This document shows positions 9,425 through 19,218 of a stretch of 64,000 bases of DNA, in pieces; positions within the stretch are counted from its first letter, which is position 1, and every line of letters begins with the position of its first letter. Source of the DNA: Pseudomonas sp. Seg1 (GTDB lineage Bacteria; Pseudomonadota; Gammaproteobacteria; Pseudomonadales; Pseudomonadaceae); the NCBI RefSeq assembly GCF_018326005.1, contig NZ_AP021903.1, forward strand, positions 3,071,501-3,135,500. The letters are read 5' to 3'. The translations under genes and the position numbers were made by a program. The notes beneath the pieces were generated by a model. The model saw only the letters and a program-made list of their open reading frames with translations. It did not search any database and was not told where the DNA came from.

Positions 9425-9529
9425 CGTTAAAAAACATCGGGAGAGTCTCGGATAGATCCCATCGCGCTGCGGTCAAACTGCCAGTAAACTGCGCTCTATT
9501 CCTGAACCACTCTATTTCAGAGGTTTTGC

Positions 9530-11176
9530 ATGACTCTCAGTCCTTTTGCGGGCAAACCGGCACCGGCAGAATTGTTGGTCGATATCCCGCGACTGGTAAC
9601 GGCTTATTACACCGGCCAGCCCGACGCTTCCATTTCCACGCAGCGCGTGGCGTTCGGCACTTCCGGTCACCGCGGCAGTTCCTTCGACTTGAGTTTCAAT
9701 GAATGGCACGTTCTGGCCATCAGCCAGGCAATTTGCCTGTACCGTGAAGCCCAGGGAATTACCGGCCCACTGTTCGTCGGCATCGACACCCACGCGCTGT
9801 CGACGCCGGCCGGAGCCAGCGCTCTGGAAGTCCTGGCGGCCAACGGCGTGACCGTGATGATCGCTGAAGGTGATGAATACACGCCGACACCTGCTATTTC
9901 CCATGCCATTCTCTGCTACAACCGCGGCCGTACCTCGGGCCTGGCCGATGGCATCGTCATCACGCCGTCGCACAACCCGCCGCAAAGTGGCGGCTACAAA
10001 TACAACCCGACCAATGGCGGCCCCGCCGACACCCACATCACCAAGTGGATCGAAGCCAAGGCCAACGAGCTGCTGGCCAACAAACTGGCGGGTGTTAAAC
10101 GCATCAGCTACGAGCAAGCGCTCAAGGCCAGCACGACTCATCGCCACGACTACGTGAATTCTTACGTTGCCGATCTGATCAACGTGATCGATTTCGATGC
10201 CATTCGTGATGCCAAACTGCATCTGGGCGTTGACCCGTTGGGTGGAGCAGGGGTGCGTTACTGGTCGGCTATCGCTGAGCACTATCGTCTGGACCTGGAC
10301 GTGGTGAACAAGGAAGTCGATTCGACTTTCCGCTTCATGACCGTTGATTGGGATGGTCAGATTCGCATGGACCCATCGTCCAGCCATGCAATGCAAGGCT
10401 TGATCGGCCTGAAAGAGCGTTTCGATGTCGCGTTTGCCTGCGACCCGGATCACGATCGCCATGGCATCGTCACGCCATCCGGTGGCTTGCTCGCGCCGAA
10501 CAACTATCTGGCGGTGTCCATCGACTACCTGTTCCAGAACCGTCCGCAATGGCGTGCCGATGCGGCCGTGGGTAAAACCGTGGTCAGCAGTGGCTTGATC
10601 GATCGCGTTGCCAAGCGTCTGGGGCGTCGCCTGTATGAAGTGCCGGTCGGCTTCAAATGGTTTGCTGACGGTCTGTTCGACGGCTCGTTGGGTTTTGGTG
10701 GCGAGGAGAGCGCTGGCGCATCGTTCCTGCGCAAGGATGGCGGCGTATGGAGCACCGACAAGGACGGACTGATCCCGGCATTGCTCGCTGCTGAAATGAC
10801 CGCGCGCACCGGTCGCGACCCAAGCCAGGCCTATCGCGCCCTGACGGACGAACTGGGCGAGCCGTTCTCGGTGCGTGTTGATGCCAAGGCCAACCCGGAA
10901 CAGAAAGCGCTGCTGAGCAAGCTGTCGCCGGCGCAGGTCACCTCGACCGAACTGGCAGGCGAGAAGATTCAGACCATTCTCAGCCATGCACCGGGCAATG
11001 ACCAAGCGATTGGCGGTTTGAAAGTGATGACCGAAAACGGCTGGTTTGCAGCACGTCCTTCGGGCACCGAAGACATTTACAAGATTTACGCCGAAAGCTT
11101 CATCAGCGACGACCACCTCAAGCAACTGGTGGCCGAAGCGCAAACCCTGGTGGATGGTGCTATCAGCACTAAATAA
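9530..11176 (+). CDS. pgm: Phosphoglucomutase (alpha-D-glucose phosphate-specific)
   Basis: 548-residue cytosolic enzyme that interconverts glucose-1-phosphate and glucose-6-phosphate, linking central metabolism to trehalose, glycogen and sugar-nucleotide synthesis. The phosphoserine loop is [13 protein letters not shown], with the catalytic Ser at residue 147; the metal loop is [11 protein letters not shown] and the sugar-binding loop is [11 protein letters not shown]. The C-terminal phosphate-binding [12 protein letters not shown] is intact. Length and order match E. coli Pgm. It is a single gene with its own start region, closed by an exceptionally long hairpin shared with the convergent pirin gene. 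Confidence 0.95.
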   Translation: MTLSPFAGKPAPAELLVDIPRLVTAYYTGQPDASISTQRVAFGTSGHRGSSFDLSFNEWHVLAISQAICLYREAQGITGPLFVGIDTHALSTPAGASALEVLAANGVTVMIAEGDEYTPTPAISHAILCYNRGRTSGLADGIVITPSHNPPQSGGYKYNPTNGGPADTHITKWIEAKANELLANKLAGVKRISYEQALKASTTHRHDYVNSYVADLINVIDFDAIRDAKLHLGVDPLGGAGVRYWSAIAEHYRLDLDVVNKEVDSTFRFMTVDWDGQIRMDPSSSHAMQGLIGLKERFDVAFACDPDHDRHGIVTPSGGLLAPNNYLAVSIDYLFQNRPQWRADAAVGKTVVSSGLIDRVAKRLGRRLYEVPVGFKWFADGLFDGSLGFGGEESAGASFLRKDGGVWSTDKDGLIPALLAAEMTARTGRDPSQAYRALTDELGEPFSVRVDAKANPEQKALLSKLSPAQVTSTELAGEKIQTILSHAPGNDQAIGGLKVMTENGWFAARPSGTEDIYKIYAESFISDDHLKQLVAEAQTLVDGAISTK

Positions 11177-11186
11177 GCCGCAACGA

Positions 11187-11249
11187 CATCAGTGTTTGAA
11201 TAAAAAGGGGCAACCATTACGGTTGCCCCTTTTTATTCAAACACTGATG
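11187..11249. terminator. 29-bp perfect hairpin, bidirectional terminator between pgm and pirin gene
   Basis: Arms 11187-11215 and 11221-11249 are exact reverse complements over 29 bp with the 5-base loop ATTAC. The stem has an A-tract on one arm and a T-tract on the other, so it can end transcription from pgm (stop at 11176) and from the convergent pirin gene (stop at 11253). Confidence 0.92.
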
Positions 11250-11252
11250 AAA

Positions 11253-11948
11253 TCAGGCGAGATCCACCAGGACAATCTCACTGTCTTCAAGCGCCGTGAC
11301 CGTCAATACCTGTTCATGCGCAATCGCCACGCCGTCTCGAGCTTGTGCCTGCAAGCCGTTGACTTCAATGACACCTGTCGCCGGCACCAGATACGCACGA
11401 CGGCCCGGCTCCAGTTGGTATTCGGCTGTTTCTCCAGCCTTGATGTTCGCCGCGACCAAGCGTGCATCGGCGCGGATCCGCAGGCTTTGATCGTCGCCGT
11501 CCTTGCCGCTGGCGAGGGTCACAAAGCCTTCGCGCTGACCTTTCGGAAAGGGTTTCGCACCCCATGACGGCGGGGCGCCGGTTTCGGTCGGTAGAATCCA
11601 TATCTGGAAAATCCTCGTGTCCTGCGCCTCCAGGTTGTATTCGCTGTGAGCAATGCCGGTGCCGGCGCTCATCACTTGTACGTCGCCCGCTTCGGTACGG
11701 CCCTTGTTGCCGAGATTGTCCTGATGGGTAATCGCGCCTTCACGCACATATGTGATGATCTCCATGTCGCGATGCGGGTGCTGCGGGAAACCGGTGCCGG
11801 GGGCAATCACATCGTCATTCCAGACCCGCAGGTTGCCCCAGTTCATGCGTTGCGGGTCGTAATACTCGGCGAACGAAAAATGGTGATGGGCATCCAACCA
11901 GCCATGATGGGCGCCGCCCAGCGAGCTGAAAGGTCTGAGTTCAAGCAT
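11253..11948 (-). CDS. Pirin family bicupin protein
   Basis: 231 residues with two cupin domains. The N-terminal cupin carries the metal-binding set FPQHPHRDMEIITYV and, later, GTGIAHSEYN, so the His, His and Glu ligands for one iron are present; the C-terminal domain lacks them. Bacterial pirins of this YhhW-like type can act as quercetin 2,3-dioxygenases, though the in vivo role is often unclear. The start at 11948 follows GAGGAG at ideal spacing; the frame continues upstream without family similarity. The 329 bases between this start and the helicase gene contain no other feature I can support. Confidence 0.88.
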   Translation of the reverse strand: MLELRPFSSLGGAHHGWLDAHHHFSFAEYYDPQRMNWGNLRVWNDDVIAPGTGFPQHPHRDMEIITYVREGAITHQDNLGNKGRTEAGDVQVMSAGTGIAHSEYNLEAQDTRIFQIWILPTETGAPPSWGAKPFPKGQREGFVTLASGKDGDDQSLRIRADARLVAANIKAGETAEYQLEPGRRAYLVPATGVIEVNGLQAQARDGVAIAHEQVLTVTALEDSEIVLVDLA

Positions 11949-12277
11949 GTTCGTCTCCTCAAAAGGCTCGTCGCGAGGATGCGATGGCCGCATCTGGCGC
12001 AAGTCCGGTGGTGTATGGCGTCGATCATCTATCAGGCAAGTATCGATAAAAAGCGTAAAAACTGCGGTATCAGCATCGAATAACTTGATAGAAAGTGGCG
12101 TCGAAACACTCTTGTCCCACCTTCAATTCATCGCCTAAACCAATGACCTGTAAGCATTTCGCTAGAACTCGACGGCAAATACAGACACCATAGCCCTCAA
12201 CAGCCTTACACACTGGAGCCCGTCAGCGTGGCGCAACACACCCCGAACTTCCTCCCGAACTTCGCCCTCTGGCCGAA

Positions 12278-14701
12278 ATGCCATGGTTCAAGCGCCTGGC
12301 CGCACGCTTCTTCGGCCACGGTTTGACTCGTTTGCGTGCTCAGCATCGCGCGTCCTGGCTGCATGGTCAGGCTGACGGCTTTCGCAGCGGGCACACGGCA
12401 GGTGTCGAGTACGGCTACAAAGAGGGCAAGCTCGAAGGTCTGGAAGAAGGCCGGCAGGTATTGTTGATTCGCGACAGCCGCAGCACCGAGCATCGTCCGC
12501 CGAGCATCGATAATCACTTGTTCGATGACTGGCGTCTGCCGCTGACGCCTGAATTGAAGAAACGCATAAAAGCCGATGTCGCCCGTTTACTGCCCGCACA
12601 GGCTCAGCCGAGCACCGCGCAGTGGAAGATGATTTTCAGCGAGACACCTTCGACCTCTGTAGTGGCCGGTGCCGGAGCGGGCAAGTCGACCACGCTGGTG
12701 TTGCGGATTCTGTTGCTGACCCATTATCTGGGTTTTGAGCTTGATTCGATGACCGTGGTGACATTTACCCGCGAGTCGCGCAAGGATTTCATCAATAAAC
12801 TGATCGAGCTGTTCGCGCTCTGGGGCCATGCGTTGAGCTTGAAACAGGCGCGCGAGCTGGTGCGGACCTTTCACTCGCGCATCCTGCCGATGGTCCGCAG
12901 CCTGCCGGGTTTCGAACGTTTGCAGGCGTTTGAAAACCTCAGCCATCGCGCGCCGGGTGCTGACGAGGAGGTCGATAGCAATCCGTTCGATCTGCGCATC
13001 AATGACGCTCAACGCCAACAGCTCAACGCCTGCTATCACCGTTTATTCACTCAGGACGAGCGCTTCCGCCAGTTGATTCAGCCGCTGTCCAAGGCAGCCT
13101 TGCAGCTCAAGGAGCTGGAGCGTGATCACCCGGATGTGCAAAAGCGCATGGCAGTCACCGAACTCGCTGCCAAGCGCGACGAAGAACTCTGCGACGTCAT
13201 CGAAGATCTGTGGTTTCGCGCCGGTGCCTGGCCGATCAAGGGCATTGAGCCGAACCGGCAGACTTTCGAGATCAATGGCGCGAAATTCCACGGTCATGGT
13301 TACATTCCCAGCCTCGACGCTTGGGTGGTGCTCGGTTTCGATCCACGAGAAAACCCGCAGCTCAATCGGCCCAATGCCAAGCTTTCCGTACGCGCGGAGT
13401 GGGCCGTAAAGCGCACCCTGTTTCAAGCTTTCTGTCGTAAGCCTTTGATATGGCTGGATAGTTACGATTCTTCAAAACGCGTACTGGCCACTCTGGCGGG
13501 TGATGCCAGTGCAGGCCCGGGCTTCGATTACAAGGTCAAAGGCGAACTGGCGTCAGCGCCTTTGCTCGACTGTTTTGTTGCCGCCGCTGGCTTCATCGAG
13601 AACCTGGGTCTGGATGTACCCGACGCCGTCGGCCGTATGAGCTTCGCCAAGGATGACCCAGACCGGTTTTTCTTCGAGGCCTTAAGTCTGTTCTGGCGCG
13701 CACTGGAAGATCATCTGCTCGACCAGAAACCACCGGTAATGACCTATAACCGCATGTTTGCGCTGTTCAGCGAGCATTCACCGGAAAACCTCAAGTTGCT
13801 CAGCGATGAGCTGCTGCGACCGATGTCGCACCTGATGATCGATGAATTCCAGGACGTTTCGCCACAGATCGTCTCGTGGATTCGCGCCAGTCTCATCGAA
13901 ATTCGTAGTCGTGGGCCGGCCATGCATGTCGGCCGGGGTGCGCAGCGTTCGTCGCTGCTGTGCGTGGGCGATGACTGGCAGTCGATTTATGGCTGGCGCG
14001 GCAGTTCGCCGAGTTATTTCATGGAGTTCACCAAGGAATTCCCGTCGCCGAGCACTACGCGGGTCATGCTCAGCGACAACTATCGCAGTCATCAACACAT
14101 TATCGACGCGGCCGAACATATAGTGCGGGCAGCACCGGCGATTCCCGGGAAGAAGGCCAAAGCCAGCGGCGAACCGAAAACGTTACAGCCCGTCAACGTG
14201 CTGGAGCGTGACGACCAAGCCTTGGGGCAGCGTCTCGCCGATCACTACCGACGGGGCCACTCAATCTTGATGCTTTATCGAAAAAGCAGCGATAAGTCAT
14301 TGATTGAAGAGCATATTCAGTCTGTAGTTAATGTTGATTCGAGCTTGCCGTACGAAGCCCGACGCATCAAACAGTTGACCTATCACAGCGCCAAGGGCTT
14401 GCAGGCTGACGCGGTGTTTCTCCTCGGTGACTGCCAGCACCTGACCAGTTCGCCGTACAAGAATCAGGTCTATCGCATGGCCGGGTTGGGTAAAAGCGGC
14501 GACAGCGAGCCCTACGATAGCGCCCAGAAGGATGAAATTCTGCGCCTGGCCTACGTCGGCATTACCCGCGCAGTCAGTCATTGTTACTGGTACGTCGAGC
14601 CGCAGGATGTGCAGGCGGTGAACATGCCTCGGGCGTCCGATCGGGTGCCAAGGGGCAAGCCGTTCTTCGCCGATCACCGACCCGAAAAGAAGATGGCATG
14701 A
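12278..14701 (+). CDS. UvrD/HelD-type superfamily 1 DNA helicase
   Basis: 807 residues with the SF1 motif series: Walker A VVAGAGAGKSTTLVLRI (about 127-143), motif Ia TVVTFTRESRKDF, Walker B LMIDEFQDVSPQ, motif III VGDDWQSIYGWRGSSPSYF, motif IV LSDNYRSHQHIID, motif V KGLQADAVFLLG and motif VI AYVGITRAVSHCYW. It unwinds DNA 3' to 5' in repair or replication restart. The N-terminal 110 residues, with GYKEGKLEGLEEGRQ, are typical of helicase-IV-like proteins rather than UvrD itself. The start is uncertain because no clear Shine-Dalgarno precedes 12278. A terminator follows directly. Confidence 0.88.
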   Translation: MPWFKRLAARFFGHGLTRLRAQHRASWLHGQADGFRSGHTAGVEYGYKEGKLEGLEEGRQVLLIRDSRSTEHRPPSIDNHLFDDWRLPLTPELKKRIKADVARLLPAQAQPSTAQWKMIFSETPSTSVVAGAGAGKSTTLVLRILLLTHYLGFELDSMTVVTFTRESRKDFINKLIELFALWGHALSLKQARELVRTFHSRILPMVRSLPGFERLQAFENLSHRAPGADEEVDSNPFDLRINDAQRQQLNACYHRLFTQDERFRQLIQPLSKAALQLKELERDHPDVQKRMAVTELAAKRDEELCDVIEDLWFRAGAWPIKGIEPNRQTFEINGAKFHGHGYIPSLDAWVVLGFDPRENPQLNRPNAKLSVRAEWAVKRTLFQAFCRKPLIWLDSYDSSKRVLATLAGDASAGPGFDYKVKGELASAPLLDCFVAAAGFIENLGLDVPDAVGRMSFAKDDPDRFFFEALSLFWRALEDHLLDQKPPVMTYNRMFALFSEHSPENLKLLSDELLRPMSHLMIDEFQDVSPQIVSWIRASLIEIRSRGPAMHVGRGAQRSSLLCVGDDWQSIYGWRGSSPSYFMEFTKEFPSPSTTRVMLSDNYRSHQHIIDAAEHIVRAAPAIPGKKAKASGEPKTLQPVNVLERDDQALGQRLADHYRRGHSILMLYRKSSDKSLIEEHIQSVVNVDSSLPYEARRIKQLTYHSAKGLQADAVFLLGDCQHLTSSPYKNQVYRMAGLGKSGDSEPYDSAQKDEILRLAYVGITRAVSHCYWYVEPQDVQAVNMPRASDRVPRGKPFFADHRPEKKMA

Positions 14702-14703
14702 GC

Positions 14704-14737
14704 CAAAAAAAGCCCGCATATCTGCGGGTTTTTTTGT
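14704..14737. terminator. Bidirectional terminator between helicase and DUF1652 genes
   Basis: Stem CCCGCA/TGCGGG (14713-14718 and 14723-14728) with loop TATC, an A-run before it and seven T residues after it, between two convergent genes. Confidence 0.88.
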
Positions 14738-14751
14738 TGTAAATCAAATGT

Positions 14752-15024
14752 TTATGCGTAACTTCTAAGAGAGATTGGAGGAATGAATGCTTCCAGCTCA
14801 TCCTCCACAGCCTCGATAATTCGCTCGACGTCCGCTGCATTCATCACCGTGGCGCACGGGATGCCGGCGATGGCGATCATGGTTTCGCCACTGGCGCGAT
14901 CAAACAGGCGGGCGATCATGCTGCCCGGTGCGTCCATCGTTGCTTCGAAACCCATGGGATGAAAATGCCAACGCATCAGCTGGCATGCATTGGGGAACGT
15001 GACTTTGCTTGACCCTTTGTTCAT
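14752..15024 (-). CDS. DUF1652 family protein
   Basis: 90-residue small protein with a CQLMRWHFHPMGFEATMDAP stretch followed by GSMIARLFDRASGET and GIPCATVMNAADVERIIEAV, the signature of the Pseudomonas-restricted DUF1652 family. No signal peptide or membrane segment; likely cytosolic. Function unknown in the family. The gene converges on the helicase. The 263 bases upstream contain several short runs of T and A but no clear promoter pair or repeat. Confidence 0.82.
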   Translation of the reverse strand: MNKGSSKVTFPNACQLMRWHFHPMGFEATMDAPGSMIARLFDRASGETMIAIAGIPCATVMNAADVERIIEAVEDELEAFIPPISLRSYA

Positions 15025-15287
15025 GTGTTGCCCGCCTTCTTCATCGAGCGCTTCCTTTTGCTCACGTTAGGTGGGAAGAGCCTTCATTGGCTCAACCGGT
15101 GACTGCCATTAAAAATAGCATCTGGATGTGAAATTTCTGTGCGATTTTTCAGTTCGTTTTGCGATTGCTTCGCATTTTTTGATGTAAGTCACGGACTACG
15201 TAATCGTCGCCAAAAGGCCACTACGGATTAATCATTGCTGCCCGTGGCGAACTTGGGCAAGCTCGATTCTTTTTCGCCGAGCCCTTT

Positions 15288-16103
15288 ATGCACGCCGACG
15301 ATGACGGCCCAGACCAGACCCAGGCCACGGCTGCCACGGTCATGCGCTATCACTTGAGCTGGAAACACCGCGACCTCGACAGCGTCATGGCGCTGTACCA
15401 CCCGGATATCCAGTACAACGATTTCTTCCAGAACCGCGTGCTCGGTCTCGACGAGTTGCGCGAGTACGTGCGGGTCAGCATGCCGAGGGAATCCGACGAA
15501 GCGCTCGAGCATTGCGACCGGATCCGCGTGGACGGCAACACCGCGTTCATTCAATACGAAGTGACGCTACGCGGTGGTGACGGGCTGGTGTCGTTCCGCT
15601 CCAGTGAGGCAATCACCGTCAAGGACGGGCTGATCTGGCGAGTTAACGAATACGCCTCGCTGGTTCGCGCGCAAAGTGGCGACAACGAGAAAGCCAGCCA
15701 GCGCCCGGCGGTCAGTCGTCTGGGCCTGTCGCCGCGCCAATTGAGCTTTATGGCCGAGGACTTGCAGCAATATTTCGAACGACAGCAACCGTATCTCGAT
15801 CCCGAGCTCGACCTGCAACGGGTGGCGAAGGAGTGTGGGTACAGCCGCAATCAGATTTCCTACCTGCTCAATCAGGTGCTGGGGCAGAGCTTCTATCGCT
15901 ACGTCAATCAGGCGCGCCTGCAGCATTTGCTCAAATCCCTCGACGCGGCGACGCCGCCCGTGCGTATCGATGAGCTGGCCTTCGCGGCCGGGTTCAATTC
16001 GCTGTCGGCGTTTTACAGCTGTTTCCGTCAGCACACCGGGCAGTCGCCGAAGGCCTACGTCAAACAAATTTCTTTGCGGACACGCGCGCAAGACATTCCC
16101 TGA
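15288..16103 (+). CDS. AraC-type regulator fused to a SnoaL/NTF2-like domain
   Basis: 271 residues. Residues about 10-125 form a SnoaL-like NTF2 fold (YHLSWKHRDLDSVMALYHPD, later GLIWRVNEYASLV), a class that binds small ligands or catalyses aldol-type reactions. Residues about 165-260 form an AraC DNA-binding domain (LDLQRVAKECGYSRNQISYL and DELAFAAGFNSLSAFYSCFR). The SnoaL part probably replaces the usual cupin sensor. It is immediately upstream of, and on the same strand as, the FAD oxidase, cupin and binding-protein genes, so it is the likely regulator of this block. Start at 15288 fits the domain boundary; Shine-Dalgarno is weak. Confidence 0.82.
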   Translation: MHADDDGPDQTQATAATVMRYHLSWKHRDLDSVMALYHPDIQYNDFFQNRVLGLDELREYVRVSMPRESDEALEHCDRIRVDGNTAFIQYEVTLRGGDGLVSFRSSEAITVKDGLIWRVNEYASLVRAQSGDNEKASQRPAVSRLGLSPRQLSFMAEDLQQYFERQQPYLDPELDLQRVAKECGYSRNQISYLLNQVLGQSFYRYVNQARLQHLLKSLDAATPPVRIDELAFAAGFNSLSAFYSCFRQHTGQSPKAYVKQISLRTRAQDIP

Positions 16104-16155
16104 GCCCGCGCACTAGGATCGACGCCATCGAAGGTTTTCAGTGGCGGAGTCTTGC

Positions 16156-17562
16156 ATGCCAGCATGGCGCACTATCAGTTTATGGATGGACCAACTCGAC
16201 GAGCCGCTGATCGCGCGGCCCGCGCTTGAGCGGGATCTGGACGTCGATGTGGCGATCATCGGCGCCGGTTACACCGGGCTGTGGACGGCGTACTACCTGA
16301 AGAAACATGCCCCAGGCCTGGATATCGCCATCATCGAGGCGCAAACCGCCGGGTTCGGCGCCTCAGGTCGTAACGGCGGTTGGCTGATGGGCAACCTGCT
16401 CGGCGAGGATCGTTTGCTTGCCGGGTTGTCTCCGGAACAGCGCCGCGCTTCGTTTGACCTGCTGCACAGCATCCCCGATGAAGTGGAAGTCGTCCTCGAG
16501 CGCGAAGGCATTGACTGCGACTACCGCAAGGGCGGCGTCCTGTACTGCGCGGCACGTTACCCGGAGCAAGAAGCCAGCCTGCGTGAATACCTGGCCAAGC
16601 TGCATGCCCAAGGCCTGACCGACGACGATTACCGCTGGCTCAGCCCCGAGCAGCTGGCGCAGCAGATCCGCGTCGCCAAACCCTACGGCGGCATCTATGC
16701 GCCGCATGTGGCGACCATTCACCCGGCCAAACTGGTACGTGCTCTGGCGCGCACCGTGCAAGGCATGGGCGTGAAAATCTACGAAAACAGCCCGGTCACC
16801 CATTGGCAGTCGGGTAGCTTGCGTACGGCCAAGGCCAGTGTGCGCAGTCGCTGGATCGTTCCGGCAGTTGAAGGGTATTCGGTGACATTGCCGCCCTTGG
16901 GTCGCTATCAGTTGCCGGTGCAAAGCCTGATCGTCGCCACCGAGCCACTGTCTGCCGCCACTTGGGATGAGATCGGCCTCAATCGCGGCCAGGCCTTCAG
17001 TGAATTCAGCCGCCAGGTCACTTACGGCCAGCGCAGCGCCGACAACCGTTTGATCTTCGGCGCACGTGGCGGTTATCAGTTTGCCGGCCAGTTGCGCCAC
17101 AACTTCGACCTGACCCGTGATGAGGTCGAGCTACGCCGCTATCTGTTCGGCGAACTGTTTCCGCAACTGAAAAATGTGCAGATCACTCACGCCTGGGGCG
17201 GCAACCTCGGCATGTCCCGACACTTCAAGCCGCACATGCTCTGCGACCGTGCCAATGGCATCGCGTTGTCCGGCGGTTATGGCGGGGAGGGTGTCGGTGC
17301 CAGCAACCTCGGCGGCCGCACCCTGGCGGATCTGATTCTTGAACGCGACAGCGAATTGGTTAACCAGCCCTGGGTGCTGCCCGACGGCGGCATTCACGCT
17401 CTGCGCGCCTGGGAGCCGGAGCCGTGTCGCTGGCTCGGTTACAACGCGATCATCAAAAGCTTCGTCCATGAAGACCAGACCCTGGCCAACCCGGCGACCG
17501 CGCCATGGCGGCGCAAACTCGCCAGCCAAGTGGCCGGTTTCATGGAAGGTTTCATGCATTGA
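16156..17562 (+). CDS. FAD-dependent amine oxidase, gamma-glutamylputrescine oxidase-like
   Basis: 468 residues of the DAO/PuuB family. The FAD-binding site VDVAIIGAGYTGLWTAYYL is at about 30-50, followed by IEAQTAGFGASGRNGGW; the substrate domain carries GRYQLPVQSLIVATEPL, and a late GIALSGGYGGEGVGASNLGG closes the FAD site. Members oxidise gamma-glutamylated polyamines or similar amines, releasing hydrogen peroxide and an aldehyde. The ATG at 16156 is preferred over GTG at 16141 because GGCGGAG lies six bases ahead. Next are a small cupin and a PotF-like protein, which argue for use of an imported polyamine or related amine. Confidence 0.85.
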   Translation: MPAWRTISLWMDQLDEPLIARPALERDLDVDVAIIGAGYTGLWTAYYLKKHAPGLDIAIIEAQTAGFGASGRNGGWLMGNLLGEDRLLAGLSPEQRRASFDLLHSIPDEVEVVLEREGIDCDYRKGGVLYCAARYPEQEASLREYLAKLHAQGLTDDDYRWLSPEQLAQQIRVAKPYGGIYAPHVATIHPAKLVRALARTVQGMGVKIYENSPVTHWQSGSLRTAKASVRSRWIVPAVEGYSVTLPPLGRYQLPVQSLIVATEPLSAATWDEIGLNRGQAFSEFSRQVTYGQRSADNRLIFGARGGYQFAGQLRHNFDLTRDEVELRRYLFGELFPQLKNVQITHAWGGNLGMSRHFKPHMLCDRANGIALSGGYGGEGVGASNLGGRTLADLILERDSELVNQPWVLPDGGIHALRAWEPEPCRWLGYNAIIKSFVHEDQTLANPATAPWRRKLASQVAGFMEGFMH

Positions 17563-17616
17563 ACGTCGATGCACTCCCAAAAAAGCCATCAACAAAGCCC
17601 CAAGACAGGTAACGCC

Positions 17617-17961
17617 ATGAGCATCACCCAGTTCAAAAACACCGCCACGCTCCAGCTCGACGAGTCCAATCCGGTCGCCGTGCCCCTCGGCGAACCTGTC
17701 GCCATTGCCTCGACCACCAGCGTCGAGCGCGACGACGGCGTAGAAACCGGCGTCTGGGAATGCACCCCCGGCCGCTGGCGTCGGCAGATTACCGCGCAGG
17801 AGTTCTGCCATTTCATCTCCGGACGCTGCACGTTCACCCCCGACGGTGGTGGCGAAACCCTGCACATACAAGGTGGCGACGCACTGATGTTGCCGGCCAA
17901 CACGCTCGGTATCTGGGATATCCAGGAAACCGTGCGCAAGAGCTACGTGCTGATTTTCTGA
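17617..17961 (+). CDS. Small cupin protein (cupin_3 / DUF861 type)
   Basis: 114 residues with the single-cupin pattern GVWECTPGRWRRQI, then EFCHFISGRCTFTPDGG and LHIQGGDALMLPANTLGIWD. Cupins of this group often accompany amine oxidases in Pseudomonas, but their reaction is undefined. The frame is open from 17569, though the family start is the ATG at 17617. It lies between the FAD oxidase and the PotF-like gene with short gaps, so it is probably in the same operon. Confidence 0.82.
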   Translation: MSITQFKNTATLQLDESNPVAVPLGEPVAIASTTSVERDDGVETGVWECTPGRWRRQITAQEFCHFISGRCTFTPDGGGETLHIQGGDALMLPANTLGIWDIQETVRKSYVLIF

Positions 17962-18019
17962 TTGTTTGATCCTTTGATTGCCTGCCAACAAAAAAGAAAA
18001 CCCACACAGGAATCGATCC

Positions 18020-19105
18020 ATGATCCGCAAGACCCTCGCTCTGGCACCGCTGATGCTCGCCGTTTCCCTTGCTCAGGCCGCGGAAACGGTCAAGGTTTAC
18101 AACTGGTCCGACTACATCGCGCCGGACACCACCAAGAACTTCGAGAAAGAAACCGGCGTCGGTGTCACCTATGACGTGTACGACAGCAACGAAACTCTCG
18201 ACGGCAAGTTGATGACCGGTAAATCCGGTTACGACGTGGTGTTCCCGTCCAACCACTTCATGGCCCGGCAGATTCAGGGCGGGGCGCTGAAAAAGCTCGA
18301 CAAGAGCCAGTTGCCGAACTGGAAGAACCTCAACCCGGTGCTGCTCAAAGCCTTGCAAACCAACGATCCGGGCAACGAACACGGCTTCCCGTATCTGTGG
18401 GGCAGCACCGGCATCGGCTACAACATCGCCAAGGTCAAAGCGGTGCTGGGCGATGACGCGCCGGTCGACTCCTGGGACCTGATCTTCAAACCCGAATACA
18501 TGGAAAAGCTGCAGAAGTGCGGCGTGGCGATCCTCGACAATGGTCCGGAATTGCTCCCCGCAGCGCTCAATTACCTGGGCCTGCCGCATCACAGCAAGAA
18601 TCCCGAGGATTATAAAAAGGCTGAAGCACTGCTGATGAAAGTCCGGCCGTACGTCAGCTACTTCCATTCCTCGAAATACACCAGTGACCTGGCCAATGGC
18701 GACATCTGCGTGGCGGTCGGCTTCTCCGGCGACATCCTGCAAGCCGAGAACCGCGCCAAGGAAGCAAAAAACGGCGTCGACATCGGCTACGCGATTCCCA
18801 GGGAAGGCGCGGCTATCTGGTTCGACATGGTTGCCATGCCCGCTGATGCACCGGACGAAAAGGCCGGCTATGCGTTCATGAACTACCTGCTGCGCCCGGA
18901 CGTGATGGCGGGCATCAGTAACTACGTGCACTACGCCAACGGCAACGAACAAGCCGACAGCCTGATCGACCCGGCGATCAAGAACGACACCAAGGTGTAC
19001 CCGAGCCCGGAGATGATGGGCAAGCTGTTCGCGCTGGAAGCGATGCCGCTGAATATCGACCGGATTCGTACGCGGGTATGGAACAAGATTCGCACCGGTA
19101 GTTGA
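18020..19105 (+). CDS. Polyamine ABC transporter periplasmic binding protein (PotF/SpuD-like)
   Basis: 361 residues with a signal peptide (MIRKTLALAPLMLAVSLAQA) and the PotF/SpuD fold: KVYNWSDYIAPDTTKNFEKE, YDVVFPSNHFMARQ, GSTGIGYNIAKV and YTSDLANGDICVAVGFSGDI. It binds putrescine, spermidine or a related cation in the periplasm. No permease or ATPase gene is next to it, so it must use a transporter encoded elsewhere. The ATG at 18020 follows AGGAA; the frame extends upstream without signal-peptide features. A REPIN follows. Confidence 0.9.
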   Translation: MIRKTLALAPLMLAVSLAQAAETVKVYNWSDYIAPDTTKNFEKETGVGVTYDVYDSNETLDGKLMTGKSGYDVVFPSNHFMARQIQGGALKKLDKSQLPNWKNLNPVLLKALQTNDPGNEHGFPYLWGSTGIGYNIAKVKAVLGDDAPVDSWDLIFKPEYMEKLQKCGVAILDNGPELLPAALNYLGLPHHSKNPEDYKKAEALLMKVRPYVSYFHSSKYTSDLANGDICVAVGFSGDILQAENRAKEAKNGVDIGYAIPREGAAIWFDMVAMPADAPDEKAGYAFMNYLLRPDVMAGISNYVHYANGNEQADSLIDPAIKNDTKVYPSPEMMGKLFALEAMPLNIDRIRTRVWNKIRTGS

Positions 19106-19128
19106 TAACCGTATCGCTGATAAATCCC

Positions 19129-19218
19129 TGTGGGAGCGGGCTTGCTCGCGAAAGCGGAGGGTCATTCGACTTCAATGTTGACTGACCTGACGCCTTCGCG
19201 AGCAAGCCCGCTCCCACA
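19129..19218. repeat. REPIN (paired inverted REP)
   Basis: TGTGGGAGCGGGCTTGCTCG starts at 19129 and its inverse copy ends at 19218, with about 40 bases between. It is the common P. fluorescens REP type, placed just after the binding-protein gene. The remainder of the 467-base gap before aprA (19219-19572) is AT-rich and presumably holds the aprA promoter. Confidence 0.88.

Noticed and set aside
9512..11143. 543-codon minus-strand frame antisense to pgm
   Set aside because: A shadow of GC-rich codon use; the plus-strand frame carries all phosphoglucomutase motifs.
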